DNA of 64,000 bases from Calliopsis andreniformis (taxonomy: Eukaryota > Arthropoda > Insecta > Hymenoptera > Andrenidae), in contig NC_135073.1 of NCBI RefSeq assembly GCF_051401765.1, positions 6,820,001 to 6,884,000 on the forward strand, read 5' to 3'. The first letter of the stretch is position 1. Each line of letters begins with the position of its first letter. Both the position numbers and the translations under genes were made by a program. A model generated the notes under the pieces. That model was not told the DNA's origin. It saw only the letters and a program-made list of their open reading frames with translations, and did not search any database. Positions 1 to 13,200 of the stretch are shown here, piece by piece.

Positions 1-3000
1 AAATTACAATAGCTTATCATTAGTCTTCTTGTCACTTCCACAATAATATTTATCGATTTTCTGATCTTGAAATGATATATTGAACATATCGTACCACTGT
101 TTTCTGTGGATATCTTAACAATATTTCATATTATCACTAATTTTACCATTTTGTGACGTCGATGAAGTTGCTTGTGCAGATAATAAAAAATTCAACTTCC
201 AATAAACTGTTATCTTTACAATTAGATCTGTGGTGTCTATTACTAAGGGGAAAGTTCGAGGTACGCGAAGTTTCGAATAAGAAATAAATTATTTAATTAC
301 GTGTATTAGTAGTGGTATAAAACAAAGTTAGTAAACGCATTGTTGATGCATTTGAAATTTTACGATCTAAATGTATTGATCTTTTCCTTAATTCATAGAT
401 TGATCATTTTTCTAACATTGTTATGACATTTTATAACATTTTTCTAACAATGTTAGATTCTTAGATAGTTCTATTTTTAAAGATAAGTTTCACCTTTCTA
501 GAATTATGTCACTATCTCTAATAAACAATGTTAGTCTTATCACTCGTTATTCTATAAGTTTATTGTCTATTTCGAAAACTTTTATGAATATTCCTCACAA
601 AATTTATTTATCTTTTTTCTCTACATTTTATTATTTAACTAAATACATTTAGTGTTTTAATTTGACTTATACCTTTAATCTTAAGTAAATCAAAATATCG
701 ATTTTAGGACGTCTCCGTTAATATCTATGCAGATTTGTATAACACAACAATTTGTATATTTCGGTTGTTGTAGAAATAATGTTGACAATATTAGTAAATA
801 ATGCTAATGTATTATCAATCATGTGTTCTTTGTCTACGAAGAAACGTGATAGCAAGAGCACGTTATCGTCACATCGGGAATTGACACGTGATCTAGTTAG
901 TGATCTAATATTGTGATTGTTTATACATGCCGACCCTGACCGAGGATTTTATTTTTCAAATCGGTATTTATAATTAGTATATGCTTTGTTATGCTCTGCT
1001 TATCTCTTTTTATGTTTTAAAATTATATATTTAAAGGAAATAAATTTTATATACATGTAACTTTGCCTCCAACATATAACTTGAAGTCTTGCTATAAGTT
1101 CATGTTCACAGTCAATGAGTCTATCTAAGAAGATACTACTATACAATACTTGTAGTTGATGTCTGTTGGGAATCCTCTTGTAATTTACTGTACACTTTTT
1201 CTTCTTACGAATGGAATTTGCTTTCTTCTTATTAGATAGAATATTTTGCTTTCTGTTATCATTATTTTTTGTATTATAAGAATCATAGAATAATGCTTGT
1301 TTAAAAGTGTAATTAAAGTAAAAAGAAACACAGCTGATGAAAGCATACCACATGCAAGAGACAACAACGAATGATTACAGGTTGCATACTGAATGTTAAT
1401 ATAATATATGATTAAACACTTCGGCAACTTATCTGTATTTACTGCATGATTACAGGCTGCAACTTTATGTTTACATATTTTTGTTGATAAAGGAAATGCA
1501 GTTTTTTTCATATATCGATTATATTATTTTATCGAAAATACGATCGTGAACTTTTGAAATATTAAACCTATTAATATTTTATTACTTAATTAATGCTGAC
1601 GTTTCACTGTTCGTCAAACATTTAATTCTAATAAGATAAGCATAGAAAGTTGAGTTGAGTTGAGTTTATCAGGGGTAATTAAACACAACGATAAGAGTAT
1701 ACAAAATATTCCATTGTAACGAAGGAGACACTTGTAAACGATAAAATACTATTTTTGTGATAACTGTTATCCTAAAATGTCAGACTTATTGTAATTAAGT
1801 ACTTATTTGTGAAAGTAGTTTCTTATGATGTTATTACACTTTTGAGATGATTTTTGTAGATTGTATAAAACATCTACCTATAATTGCTCTTTAGACTTTT
1901 GTTACAGAATTTTTTCGCTGCCAGTTAGATAATTATTTTTCAAACAATATCTGGTTATTGATAATCAACTTGTTTGACATTGGAATTAGCTTCTAAAGTA
2001 ATTCTAAATTCATATTCAAGAGGTAGTCTTCATATTGACGCTTTATTTCCTTCGCAGTTTATTCTCACTTAAAATGATCTTTAAAAACATACAAATACAA
2101 TGTGATAAATATTTGTTCAATTGTATTTGATCCATGCTTCCCAGGAGAATCAAATATTCGTCTGAAAATGTATCCACTAATAAATAAAGCTTTCAGAAGT
2201 CAAACTGATCAACTTCATTTTTCATCACATTTGCAACTTTATTCCCTAGGCACGTAATTAGTGGTTAACTGTCCAGAGTTAAAAATTTATGTACATGATT
2301 ATATCTAGTGTCATAAAATAAGAAAATTATATGCAAAGCTTTACTTTAATAGAAGAAGAATGTGTCAAAATTATGTGCTGTCGGTTTGATATATTTTTAA
2401 AATCATTCTTGTGGATTTTAAGACTGCCAAAAGTATATGATTACATTTGAGAAACAAAATTGCTCATCTCTTGAATAAATCACTGTTTCATACATTTCGT
2501 TCGTTTATTTCCAGTATGATTTTAAAATACATCATTTATCACATCAATACTTTCCTCTCCTTCTGTTTTACAGAGTCGATCAGTTTGGCAACTGAGCGGC
2601 TCAAATACTCTCCCAAGAACACAGAATATTTCTCATGTAAAAAATCCATTATAAACAATTAATAAAAATACCCACGCTTTCTCAATATTATACATATATT
2701 GTGCAACTATTTCGCGATAACGTGGAATTCTTTCGCTTTTTCCTCCACAGCCACAAGCATCATCCGCAGTGACCTAATCATCGTTTCAACGTTATTATGC
2801 GTATAAGACAGTTGGTTATCGGCTCGTACAAACTGTCGTAAACCGACGTTGCTCTAATTTCGTAATATCGTTTTCGTTATACATTCCACAGGCAGTTCTC
2901 GGCTAAATAGCGGCTGCTAGTTAATTCAACCGGCTGTTTGTAATATCCGTCATAACAAACGTTAGGTGTTACTCGTACGCGTCACGTGTCTTCCACAGGT

Positions 3001-3520
3001 GTGTCATCCTTTGCTACTTTATGGAACAGACGCGCGTGTTGTATGCACGCATAAATTCTCACCTGTACCGTAATTGATTAACAGTTACACACCGTTTAAA
3101 TACTTTTCTATTTTTTTCGCTGAAATTGTTTGGCACCTTGTCACGAGCCCTGTCGCATTTCGAGTGCTTGTTTAACTTGTTTATGGATACACGAGGAGGA
3201 GCAGCGAGTTCCTGAAGCTGTCGAAGGGTTGAGGTGTAGAAAAATATGCAAGAAAACTGCGTAAAATGGTCTTTTAACTAAAGATAGCGTTACGAACGAA
3301 AACATTGTCGCGTCACGCGAAATCAACTCGGAAACCATCGCTATAAATAGTTACGCGCACGACCGCGTGTGCTTTATTATCACTTGGCGAGGTTTGCGAA
3401 CAGATATCGCATCCATATTTGAGATGCTTAGTCACGCGACCTCGGTTATTCGAAAGACTTCTACTATTCTACCAATGGATTTCGCGAGACAATTCACCGA
3501 CGACTACTTCGCTCGAAATG
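1..3520. other. AT-rich non-coding DNA with one mildly GC-rich patch
   Basis: No exon with convincing splice sites. A patch at about 2,700-3,510 has more GC and CpG; it includes a good TATA-like string, gctataaatag, near 3,340-3,350, but no gene could be attached to it. The longest open frames here resemble nothing and sit in AT-rich sequence. If a long cnc isoform begins left of the window, this region is part of its intron. Confidence 0.4.
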
Positions 3521-3789
3521 CTTCATCTTGATTGTGGTACGAGCTATTCCTTTCTTCCAAAGCAATATTTCCTTATCTAATATCCATTCGAGTGATAAGA
3601 TAATTAATGCCTTGAAGTGCTTAGATTACGGTTGGGAGTATTCGAGTAACTTCATGCTTGATTGTTCTGTAGGTAGGTTTTCAAATGCTGCCAGTGTTCG
3701 AATATTATTATTAATTAATCTATATTTTAGAGATATCAAATGCGTTAAAATGTTTGTTTCTTTTGGTGAAAAATGTTTTTGAATATGTA

Positions 3790-4720
3790 TTCAACTGTTT
3801 TATATTAGTATTTGAATAGAGCGTGTAAAATCCTGATGGCTTAGTACCGAAATTTGATTATAATAGAACTGAAATTATTTGAATAATTTAATATTTGAGT
3901 TTTCTGTATTTACTTGGACATTCAAATGGCTGATAAAGTTTGAATATTGAATTATATAATATGTTACATTATATTATATCTTCTATTAGACATAGAAGCA
4001 TTTAAAACTTTGAAACTATTTTAAATTTTACGAATAAATTGCGAATATTTGAATGTTATTATCAAATTACAATTTATCTGATATATTTTCTATTACACAT
4101 CTCTCATATTTGAAGATTTATTTGATGTTTCTTCACTAATAATTACGTTTTTTCAACTGGTGTGAAATCATTATAATATTTGATAAGATCTGTCAGGAAG
4201 GAAAGATAGAAATTCTCTGTATCTTAGCAACATGATCGTATGAATTAAATGTTCAAATATATAAATATTTAAGTAACACTTTATAGTGGTATTGAAAGAC
4301 TCAAGTATGTTATCTTCAAATAGTACTAAAATATTATTAGGGTACTTAGTATCCTAAAAGCATTGTAGGAGTATTCAGACAATATTCAAATGCTATTAAA
4401 AAGATCAAGCATTTGAATAATATTCAAAATAGTACAACAATATTGAAACGGTTAATAATATTGCAACTCTTCAAAGTATTTGGGCAGTACATACGTTCAA
4501 AGTATCTAAACCTACACAGTATGTTCTAAAATACTTAAATACCTGAGTAATATTCAAATGACATTCCAGTGTTCAAGTATTCCAATAACATTCCAATACT
4601 CTACTGTTCAATTAATAATATTCGAAAGTTACTAGAATATTCCAGTATCTAAACGGTACTAGGCCATACCCAATTACTTGCCTAATATTAAAATCCTCCA
4701 CGTGTTCGACCATTCGAAAA
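3790..4720. repeat. Degenerate TATTCAAAT / AATATTC-rich low-complexity region
   Basis: Over about 900 bases, variants of tattcaaatg, aatattcaaa and caagtatt recur every few tens of bases on both strands (for example near 4,390, 4,420, 4,550 and 4,620). The spacing is irregular and the units are diverged, so it reads as an old, decayed simple repeat rather than a clean array. Function unknown. Confidence 0.4.
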
Positions 4721-5400
4721 ACACTCAAAATTCATCGTGTAATCTCAACCCTGGTCCATCTAAAACAAGGAAATGCCAGGTGTTCCAGAAAGCTATTGCG
4801 TCAGGTTCCACGTAAAATGTAGTAGAACTGAAATAAATACTCATTATTGTCTATTTCGCAATAGGAATAGTTAACATCGTAGCCTCGCAAGATCGCAACA
4901 GAACGTCGTCACTTGTCCTTGACAATTTCGAGATGACACAGGTGGTCGTAAATGGATGTTATAACGGACAGATGTGGCGACGAACGTTGAAATTTCCACA
5001 CACTGTTTTTGATACGTAACGGTTGACGAGAGCAAATTTTACGGCAGAACGTAACACTATGCTTTTCGTGTTTTAATTGAATTGATGAGTTAAAGAACAG
5101 AGCAAGTCCAAAATTAGCCATTTTCAAATAATCTCAATACTGTATCTAAACTCTAAAGCCAAAGTGTGTTAACCCTTACTCTATAGACGTCTTTCCAGGG
5201 GCCATTTATGTCCAACATACTTTTGAGTGGGTGAAAGTCTTTGGAAAGATTTGAAAGAGTCATGTAACATTTTCAAACACTTCAAATATATATTTGATTA
5301 GAAATATGTATGCAGTAATTTGTTTAAATATGCTGTTATAATTAATATGTAAAGTGAAACAATAAGTGTACTGGAACAAGAAGACTCCTGTTTACAAAGA

Positions 5401-5603
5401 CCCGAATTACACTATCGATTTAATCACTGTTCGCACATGTTCAGCTCTTGGTTTGATCAAATATTATTTCATTGTTTTTAAAAGTTTTTAAGTACTTACA
5501 TTATGAGTAACGCTTTAATCTCAGTTCAATCGCATATTACAAGAGTGGATTTTCAAGACTGGAGCACAAACAGACCGTGATTGAATCGATAGTGTATTTC
5601 GGG
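5401..5603. mobile_element. Nested foldback element, family C
   Basis: The ends are cccgaattacactatcgatt and its inverse. The inverted repeats span 27 bases (5401-5427 and 5577-5603), 25 of 27 matching. It lies between the two arms of the family A element. No clear target-site duplication is visible. Confidence 0.55.
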
Positions 5604-5693
5604 CTTAAGGGTTGAGTCACACAAATTTAATACATTCTGGCTTTGGTGTTCAGATATGTACAATCCATAGAATTACACGTTGGAATTAAATCT

Positions 5694-5900
5694 GTAGTCA
5701 AATAGCAAAACCAGATATGTCACCTTTTTTTTTAAATCAAGGTATCTGCTCTTCCATATGTCTGCATATCGCGGAGTGTAAGAAAAAAGCAAAGTGGCAA
5801 TTCATGACACGTGGGCTTACCTATCGATATATCTGCCTTGAAAATCGCTATATTGAAAAACTAGAAAGTCGTGACATATCCGGTTTTGCTACCTGATTAC
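5694..5900. mobile_element. Nested foldback element, family D
   Basis: Inverted repeats of 30 bases (5694-5723 and 5871-5900) match at about 26 positions. The best-conserved core is agcaaaaccrgatatgtcac. It interrupts the right arm of family A: the sequence on either side continues the alignment with the 22,751 copy. No coding capacity. Confidence 0.55.
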
Positions 5901-5964
5901 AGAAACATCTAAAAATGTGGTTTTTGGACTTGTAAGTATCATTCTTTAACTCACCGATTTAATT

Positions 5965-8740
5965 AGACTTAACGAGTCATCCGCCAGTATATCGACCGAG
6001 TGAATAGTTTTTTTTTTCCTTTTTTCGTCCATGCTGTTAACGTTTATGTAAAGTGGCAGGATATGCAAAGCAAAAGGGATAATTATGTGCGCGAGATAAG
6101 TTTGCAAAACTACACCCACGAGCGACGGTGAAAGTACGAATGACTGCCGACTGCATACTTATGTAGTTACGTTTCTTTACACTGTTCTGTTGCACGATTA
6201 TCATAAACGAACGCTTACGCCGTGCGCAGACACAATGCTCGTTAATTGGCCTGTCCGAGAGATGCAACGTTCCCACTAACTAGGAAGTCTGGCTGCTGGA
6301 TATCGACTCGATCAGATTTCCAGCGAGGAAGTGCAATTAATATCAAGGACTTTGATTTTTTGTTTGTGACTCGTGTTTTGGTCGTCTTCGAACGTCGTAC
6401 TAACAAAAGTGAGTTGCATTATGTAAATGGTAGCTCAAGATATTGAATCGTAAAGGTCACAGTCTTTACCTGTAATTTACTTCTCTTTTCTGGTTTTTAA
6501 TTCACTATTCAAACTGTTCCATATGGGCTGTATTTTGTTCCATTGCGTCAAACATTGCATAATTATGCATTGTAATCACATTTGCATGTTGCAGCAGTTG
6601 AATAGACGCAAGAGTGTAACGATTTTAACTATTTGCGTGCTTTGCTACACATTGTTGGAAATATTTTAAGCAAATATCCTATATTTTCAGTGAAAGAGAA
6701 TAAATAATAAAAAAAACTGTGAAGCAATTGCTTTACTACAAACATTAATTTTTTATTTTTCTTTAATGTTTGTGTAATATGAAACTCACACTATTTTTAC
6801 ATAAGAAAAATTGTTCTTTCATTTTAATTTTCACTTTATGTACTTCAACTTTCCTTTGTCTTTGGAGAAAGTTATTTTGGATAAGCATTTTGAGTTATTT
6901 TGAGAAGCAGAGTATTTCTACTGTCGTTCTTCATAAATTTTCTTAATGTGATGTGAAAAGAAATTTAAATACTATAAAACATGGTATATTAATTACGTTA
7001 ATAACATGATAGCATTATCATCATTGGTGATTGACGTTCGTTTGTTACCGTAATAAGACATAATGGAATTTAAACGTTCATTGCAAAACAAAAACGTTTT
7101 GAAACATCGTGACGACATTTACGCGAGATATCCCCCACAATTACGCAATTTTAAATGCTACAATAGAAGCTGCAGCGGAATGCTAAGTCGAAGCGCAATT
7201 ATCTTACGTATTTACTTAATGTGATTTTATTAATAAAATTTGAAAGTCATTCCTCCCAAGGTTACTGGCTGAACGTGCCATATAACGTATCACACGGAAG
7301 CATTGAATTTTTACAATAATGGCGAGAGCTCGTTTATCAGGAAGGACTCTAAAGTCCGGTCATAACGAACCATCGTAGACGATAAAGCACGTCTAAGAAC
7401 ATAAAAACGCGTTAATAGGAGCTCCCCCTTAGCAAGGTCAGTTTTTTACGTTCCTTTCTAACCCACTCGCAGAATAGTTCGTCAGAATTATTTGCAGCAC
7501 ATTAAAGGTGATGAAACATGCACCAAATTATGATCGGCTACAAAAGTTTTTATGTAAAAAGAATCGAAATGTTTTAGATATAAACATTTATTGATTAATA
7601 CTAGATATAAATAGTAGATATAAACAGTTTATTGATTAATACTAGACGTCTTTCGAAAAATAACAATATTTATTCAATTTAATGTAAATTGTTTATTAAA
7701 GCTTTAAATAGAACCAGTTAGCAATATTATAGGAACATAATAGCTGAGATAATGGTACAATTTATGTTACGTCTATCAGTTAAAGTCAATACTAAGTAAC
7801 AGGTCTGGAAAAATAAAAATAGTGTAATAAATTGAATTCTCAAGAAAAGTTTAATAGATATAAAACATGATTTTGTAGAGGATATTTCTTTATTTTGTAA
7901 ATATTGTAAATTTAGACGATATTTGTGATTTTTACGGTTGCTTGCAGTGAGACAATGAGTGATAGTAAAACATAAAACTGATAATAAAACATGTGTAACG
8001 AGTGTACAACGAGTAAAAAGCCATATGCGATAATAACTCGCTTTCTTCTGAACGAAGGTGTCAGTTATGGCTCATTACATTAACTCATTCACTCCAAATG
8101 ATGCAGAGATTAACAAGCTAATTCTGAAAAAATATGGTACTCCACAACCATTGAAAATTTGTTCTATCTTTTATGGAAACTTTTAATCTATTCATAAAAA
8201 TCCTTCTAAAATTTGTTTCAAAAAACTGACATATGTTCATAGCGAAATTAACTCATTCTCGTTTCCTTTTGTGCGATGACAACGCTTAAAGTCTTCAAGC
8301 TTGATTCAGCTTTCATTCGTCCTCCCTACTCTTATCGTCATTTAGCCCGCGCTTTCTCACAAAAGCGTGAAATCATCAGACGACACATCGAAAATGTATT
8401 TCAAAAGTGACACGACTCAAAAAAGTATATTTTTCAGGTGAAACAAAGAGCTACTTATGAGTTTAGTCACGTATAAACTGGCAGAATTTTCGTAGAACGT
8501 TCATAATAAATAAACCTTAATATTTATAAACATTCAATCAACATTAACGTCAAGAAGGCTAATAAATTATCCTAAATATATTATTAAATTATGAAATGTT
8601 GTTATCAGAAAATATAGTAGACTAAAGGATTCAGTGTGAAAAACGTATTCACCTTGATAAACAAATATTATTGACAAAAAGAATAAAATTATCCAACAAA
8701 TGTTATCTTCCTCAAATCCTTCGAAGGTCCCTATAGCACA
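5965..8740. other. AT-rich non-coding DNA
   Basis: No supported exon. A short duplicated string, atttattgattaatactaga with flanking agatataaa, occurs twice at about 7,577-7,645. A mildly GC-rich patch at 7,260-7,460 carries only a 19-codon open frame. Nothing else stands out. Confidence 0.35.
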
Positions 8741-8932
8741 AAGACGTCTTAAAAACGTCTTAAAGACATCCAGTAAAGTCCCAAAAATATTCAAAAGATA
8801 TCTTTGAAACGCCCGAAGTTACAAATCAATATGTCTTTAGAACGTCTTAAACACATTAATAACACGTCTTAAAGAAGTCCAAAATGCGTCTACAAGACGT
8901 TCAGACAAAAAATAGATATTTTTAAGACGTCA
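8741..8932. repeat. Degenerate array of ACGTCTTA motifs
   Basis: The strings aagacgtcttaaaa, acgtcttaaagac, aacgtcttaaac, acgtcttaaag and aagacgtcat recur with variable spacing. The core AAGACGTCTT is itself a palindrome. It is probably a decayed tandem repeat; no coding or RNA gene is indicated. Confidence 0.45.
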
Positions 8933-9179
8933 TATCATGTGCTATCTAGAGAATAGTTACTCGTTACTCGCAATAAACGATTCCATCTATAATTATCCAA
9001 ATAATTCATAGTTTATTTTCCACAAGTTCTTCGAGCAGATTCTGCAACTTCGAAATACGACAAACAAAATTTGCAGATACGCTGGATAGAATACAGTCAT
9101 AATTAAAAAGTCACGTTTCCCGAGTTCTGTCACTTCTGAAACACATTTACAGCATGATTGAGCGCGAAACGAGTATGAT

Positions 9180-10228
9180 CGATAGACGAAATCGTGCATG
9201 GCACGAGCTCGATGAATCGTTCGACGCGCGACGTCCACCGCCGCTACGCCGACGCTTCTCCGCTGCTCGCGGCGTGTGCGTCGCGTCGGCGTCCGTCCAA
9301 TACCGAAGTGAAAAGTGACACTAGTCACCAGCCTCTTGAAGCGAGTGGTGACGCCCCGCGGCAGGTCAGCCTCTCGGCTTCGCGCCGCCAACTTAAGTAG
9401 TAGTTATGTTTACGCTGCGCTCGTGATCGAGCGCCTATCTTTCGCGTTTCGCGATGCCGCGGTGATCGTGCGCCTTTGGTCGCGACCGTAACGCGTTCCG
9501 CGAAGGAAATTCGTTAGACAATAACTCCTCGCATATGCTACACTTGCACAGCAAGCGATGACTCGATTCGACCCGACAATTACCACTCGATACACATTTT
9601 CTCGCGAAACAAAGTGAACACATCTACGCACTACGATTTGTGATCCAATAACTAGGTGGAACTTAACAATCGATGCCTACTTGGATGGATAAAAGTGCAC
9701 AGTGAAACCGCCGCCAGAGGATAAAGTGGAATTTAACTTCGCGAAGTGATAAGTCCCAGAGAATTGCCACCAACTTCGACTCTTCTGTGTTAGAAAAGTT
9801 CCGTTTGATTTGAAATTGCGTCGAGTTTGAGCAACTCGTGGAACGCTCGCGAGTGTGCAGAGTGCAGTTTAAAATGCATCATCGATCGGTGGATTCAGTG
9901 CGCCGCGGAAGATTATTGTGAAAGAGAGAAAGGAACATCTGGCGTAGCAAAGGTGCTAAAGAGCTGGTTACCGCAACAGACTTCGCGCCGGACGTTCTCG
10001 AACATGCACTCCTACACAAGCTGCAGCGTTTGCACCGCGAGGAATCTCTCAGAAGCCCGCGTCTCTTTAAACGGGATTTGAGACTCACTCGGCGTGAACG
10101 CGCCGTTGGATGCAGCGTTTCGTTATTTCAAGAGTCGAGATCGATCGAGGGGCTGTCGATCGGCGAACTGGGATTACGCTCCTCGAGAGCGTAAATGTCG
10201 ACTATGGGAGTTATCGTATATGTATCAA
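9180..10228 (+). promoter_or_regulatory. cnc: GC-rich island: probable promoter and 5' UTR of the short cnc isoform
   Basis: A sharp rise in GC and CpG content interrupts AT-rich DNA, as is usual for promoter-proximal 5' exons in hymenopteran genomes. It ends at the ATG exon and donor at 10,228/10,229. No clear TATA box is seen. A TCAGTGCG string near 9,894 resembles the arthropod TCAGT initiator, so transcription could begin there or further upstream. Several short upstream ATGs (for example near 9,872) suggest small uORFs. Open frames across the island on either strand use different frames, lack a recognisable product and look like by-products of low stop-codon density. The exact start site cannot be set without transcript data. 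Confidence 0.5.
10195..10228 (+). CDS. cnc: cnc coding exon 1 (short-isoform start)
   Basis: Encodes [11 protein letters not shown] plus the first base of a serine codon. An in-frame TAA (10192-10194) lies directly before the ATG, so translation cannot come from further upstream in this exon. The donor A|GTAGGT leaves one base, which fits the phase of the acceptor at 14,605/14,606 exactly (A + GT = AGT, Ser). No other nearby exon was found that fits. Assigning it to cnc is inference, because the joining intron is 4.4 kb long. Confidence 0.55.
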
Positions 10229-13200
10229 GTAGGTAATCCTTAATCACCCAAAATCGAGCGTCACTGGAATCTCTCTAGTGTTTGTATAACAAATATAATA
10301 GCAAGATTATAGGGAAGGAAGGACTTTTCTGTCATTCATTCTTGGGTCAGACGAGAGCGATAGAAAACGAGTGTTAGAACTTAAGTAATCCTTAAGAGAG
10401 AGAGTTAATTAGTAACCCTGTTTCACGCGTATTTTCATGGAGACCTGTTTGCTTTTCGACGTAGCGCGCTCAGCTGACTCCAGCCAATAGAGGCGAACCG
10501 TTAAAAATGCAGTGACTCGCCGTTTTCATGGACAAATCGTCTCGTGTCTGTTGACCCTGACTCGCGCGACCAGCAATCCAGAAAAAGCACAAACGCCGTA
10601 CGAGATTCGTTATTAACTTCATTACGAAACAATGCGCACGACAGGACTTGGGTATTCATCCGTGTACTTACATACGTGATTCACAATGTTGTAGAGTGTG
10701 CACGTCACGTGTTTGATATGCCATCGACCTACATGCACTCGGGGGATTAACTCTGTAACCAGCATCGAAACTGCCGAACTCTCGGGTTGCTGGTCGGTGC
10801 TCGATTTAAGCGTAACGGGGCGCGTCGTTTCGCCATGCGTCGCTCGAATAAGAATTAACGTTACGTAATGCCGCTTGATCCTTTGATTCGATTGAAAATG
10901 TATATTCGAAAGTTCCACAAAGATAGCTTTATCAGCGATGGTAGGAGTGGAAATTGCTGAGTCACGACAATTCGACGATTCTCCGTATATGCGTCCGCTT
11001 ACGTGTTCTTCTCTCTTTTTCGCTGCCCCCCCCTCTCTAGCCATGCTCATTAAACATTATCTCGTTGTACGCGCGCGTTTTAGAGTGTCGAAGAAGAAAT
11101 GTTATCTGAATGGTAGTAGAAATTATTTGGGAACGTGAAATGTTTGATATGATTTAGTGAAATTGGTAGATTGTTTCGGTTGTAAAGCCAACTTAGGAAG
11201 AGGACTTTATTTTAGTGATAAGGACGGAGATACTGTTTTAAAATGGCTCTTTGATTTAAGGAAGTGTCTCAGTCTTGATGTGTGGAAGCTTGAGTTTAAT
11301 GACATTTGCTGTTTTTTGTGTTCGATGGGAATGATATTGGTGAAAGGAAATTGAGGGCTCTTGCGTGGCTTGAGTTATACAATCGAAGAATATTTGTGTA
11401 ACTGAAAATAAATATTGTGGGGATCGATAGAAAATAGACGTGCGATTGTCAATTGTAAATTAATTACTTTACTTTGTGTTGTTCTCAAAGACGAAAAAAT
11501 ATTTGTTATTTTTTAAATAACTTAATGATCCTAATTGCATAACGAATCAGTTCAGAAGAAAATCAATTATTTCTTTAAATAAATTATCATATAAGAATTT
11601 GAAGATTATTTTTATTTTAACATAATTTATCATATGAATCATTAATCTTAAAATAATAGTAGCAAATAAATATCTATAAAAATGAATCTTAAAATTGTTC
11701 TTAATAAAATACAAATTGACAAATACTAATCCTTTTATTTTGCAATAAAACATTTCTATTGTTCTGAATAAATTACTCGTAAAATAATTTAGTATTCAAG
11801 TATCTCATCGAGTAATTAACTTGTAGGTTCATTTATCACGGCAGTAAAAGAGAATAATCTTTCAACTGAAGCTGATAATAGAAGAGTATTGTAGTAAAGG
11901 TTTTTATTGCTCTGAATAATTAGCTTGTAGAACAATTTGGTATTCAAATATTTCATAGAGTAAGTTGATTTGTAGGTTCATTTATCATAGAACCTCTATT
12001 TAAGTTGTCTTTGTACAGTAGATTTCGAAGCAGAAACTCTATGCATGGTACAAAATTCTTACCTGCCTTGTGAACTCATACAACGCATTTGATGCCACAT
12101 TAAAATTTAATTACATGGAGGAAGACACTTAAACACCAGAAAATAACATACATTGTTACTTAAATAATATTAGCAACACTAAAAAACAAAGACAGATAAA
12201 GCAGAAACTTCCTTTTATTAAACTATTACGTACAAATTCACTTTGGTAATAACCATGACTATAGGTATTATTTTATAACACCGTAACTATTCGTCGTTAG
12301 TGACATACCAATACAATTACGAATAATCGAGCAAAAATTTCCTATTGCTTCATAAGAATTTTAAATCGCTGTTATCTCCTCGCAAAGAATTCCATGACTT
12401 TTTTGTAGCTAAATTAAACAACTTATCTTACACTATATTTTACAGAAACAAGGAAATAGAACATACTCTAAATCGGTAATTGTACAAAGTAAAACTGGGA
12501 ATTAATAGTTGCTAATGCACATAGTCATCGTCGTGCTGAGAAATAAAAAATTTGCAAGGAAGTATCTGTATTTCCTTTCGTAAAATTAGTTTGATAAGAA
12601 CGAAGGTAACTTGACACCAGTCACGTACAATTCTGAGGCAGCTGAGTATGCTGAATGATTCTAAGAACTGTGGTGCCACTACGCCAGTGCATCCTAATCT
12701 GCTTCAGAGTCATCGTGCCCCCGATCATTTTTATTCGTGTCGACTTTTATTAGTCTCTTTCTTCATCTACATAGTGTTCAGCATATAAGGTCCCATGTAA
12801 GTGTTGCTATTCAATTTTTGGAGTCTTCTAGAAAGTTGTGGAAAGGAAAAGATAAGAATGACACTATCAGTTTGTATAATTTCCATAATGCCGAATCTCT
12901 GTTTTTCTCTCTTTTTAAATGTGTGAATGTTTCTCTTAAGTTTTATTAATGAAACTTTTGATTTAATTTTTTGTTTTAATTTTATAATCGAATTGCAAAT
13001 TTATTTACAGCCAGTATTTAAATTTCGACTCATTGACTCGTTTTTATCATTCCAATTGTATTTGTTACTATTATAAACTGAATAATGGGCAAATTTTATC
13101 ATGCATTGATGTGAATAAAATTATATCTGAAATAATCGTACATTTATTCATCAGGACGTTTTTATCTCTGTTAATAGAAGAGGTCCAATTTATTGAAATG

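Larger units (their letters stand above)
5072..5964. mobile_element. Foldback (MITE-like) element, family A copy 1, interrupted by two other foldback elements
   Basis: The left end reads aattgatgagttaaagaaca and the right end is its diverged inverse, tctttaactcaccgatttaa. Inside each end come gcaagtccaaaattagcc and, on the right, tttggacttg, which match the copies at 15,313 and 22,751. The middle is broken by insertions: 5401-5603 lies in a roughly 420-base block between the two arms, and 5694-5900 sits inside the right arm. There is no coding capacity, so any movement would have needed a transposase made elsewhere. Confidence 0.6.

Noticed and set aside
3339..3352. TATA-box-like gctataaatag
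   Set aside because: No initiator, exon or open frame at a fitting distance; such strings are common in AT-rich DNA.
4909..5127. 72-codon minus-strand open frame
   Set aside because: Its start lies in the left end of the family A foldback element, and the sequence resembles no protein.
9194..10088. Several overlapping open frames of 60-130 codons on both strands in the CpG-rich island
   Set aside because: They overlap each other in different frames, mostly lack an ATG in good context and resemble no protein. GC-rich DNA has few stop codons by chance.
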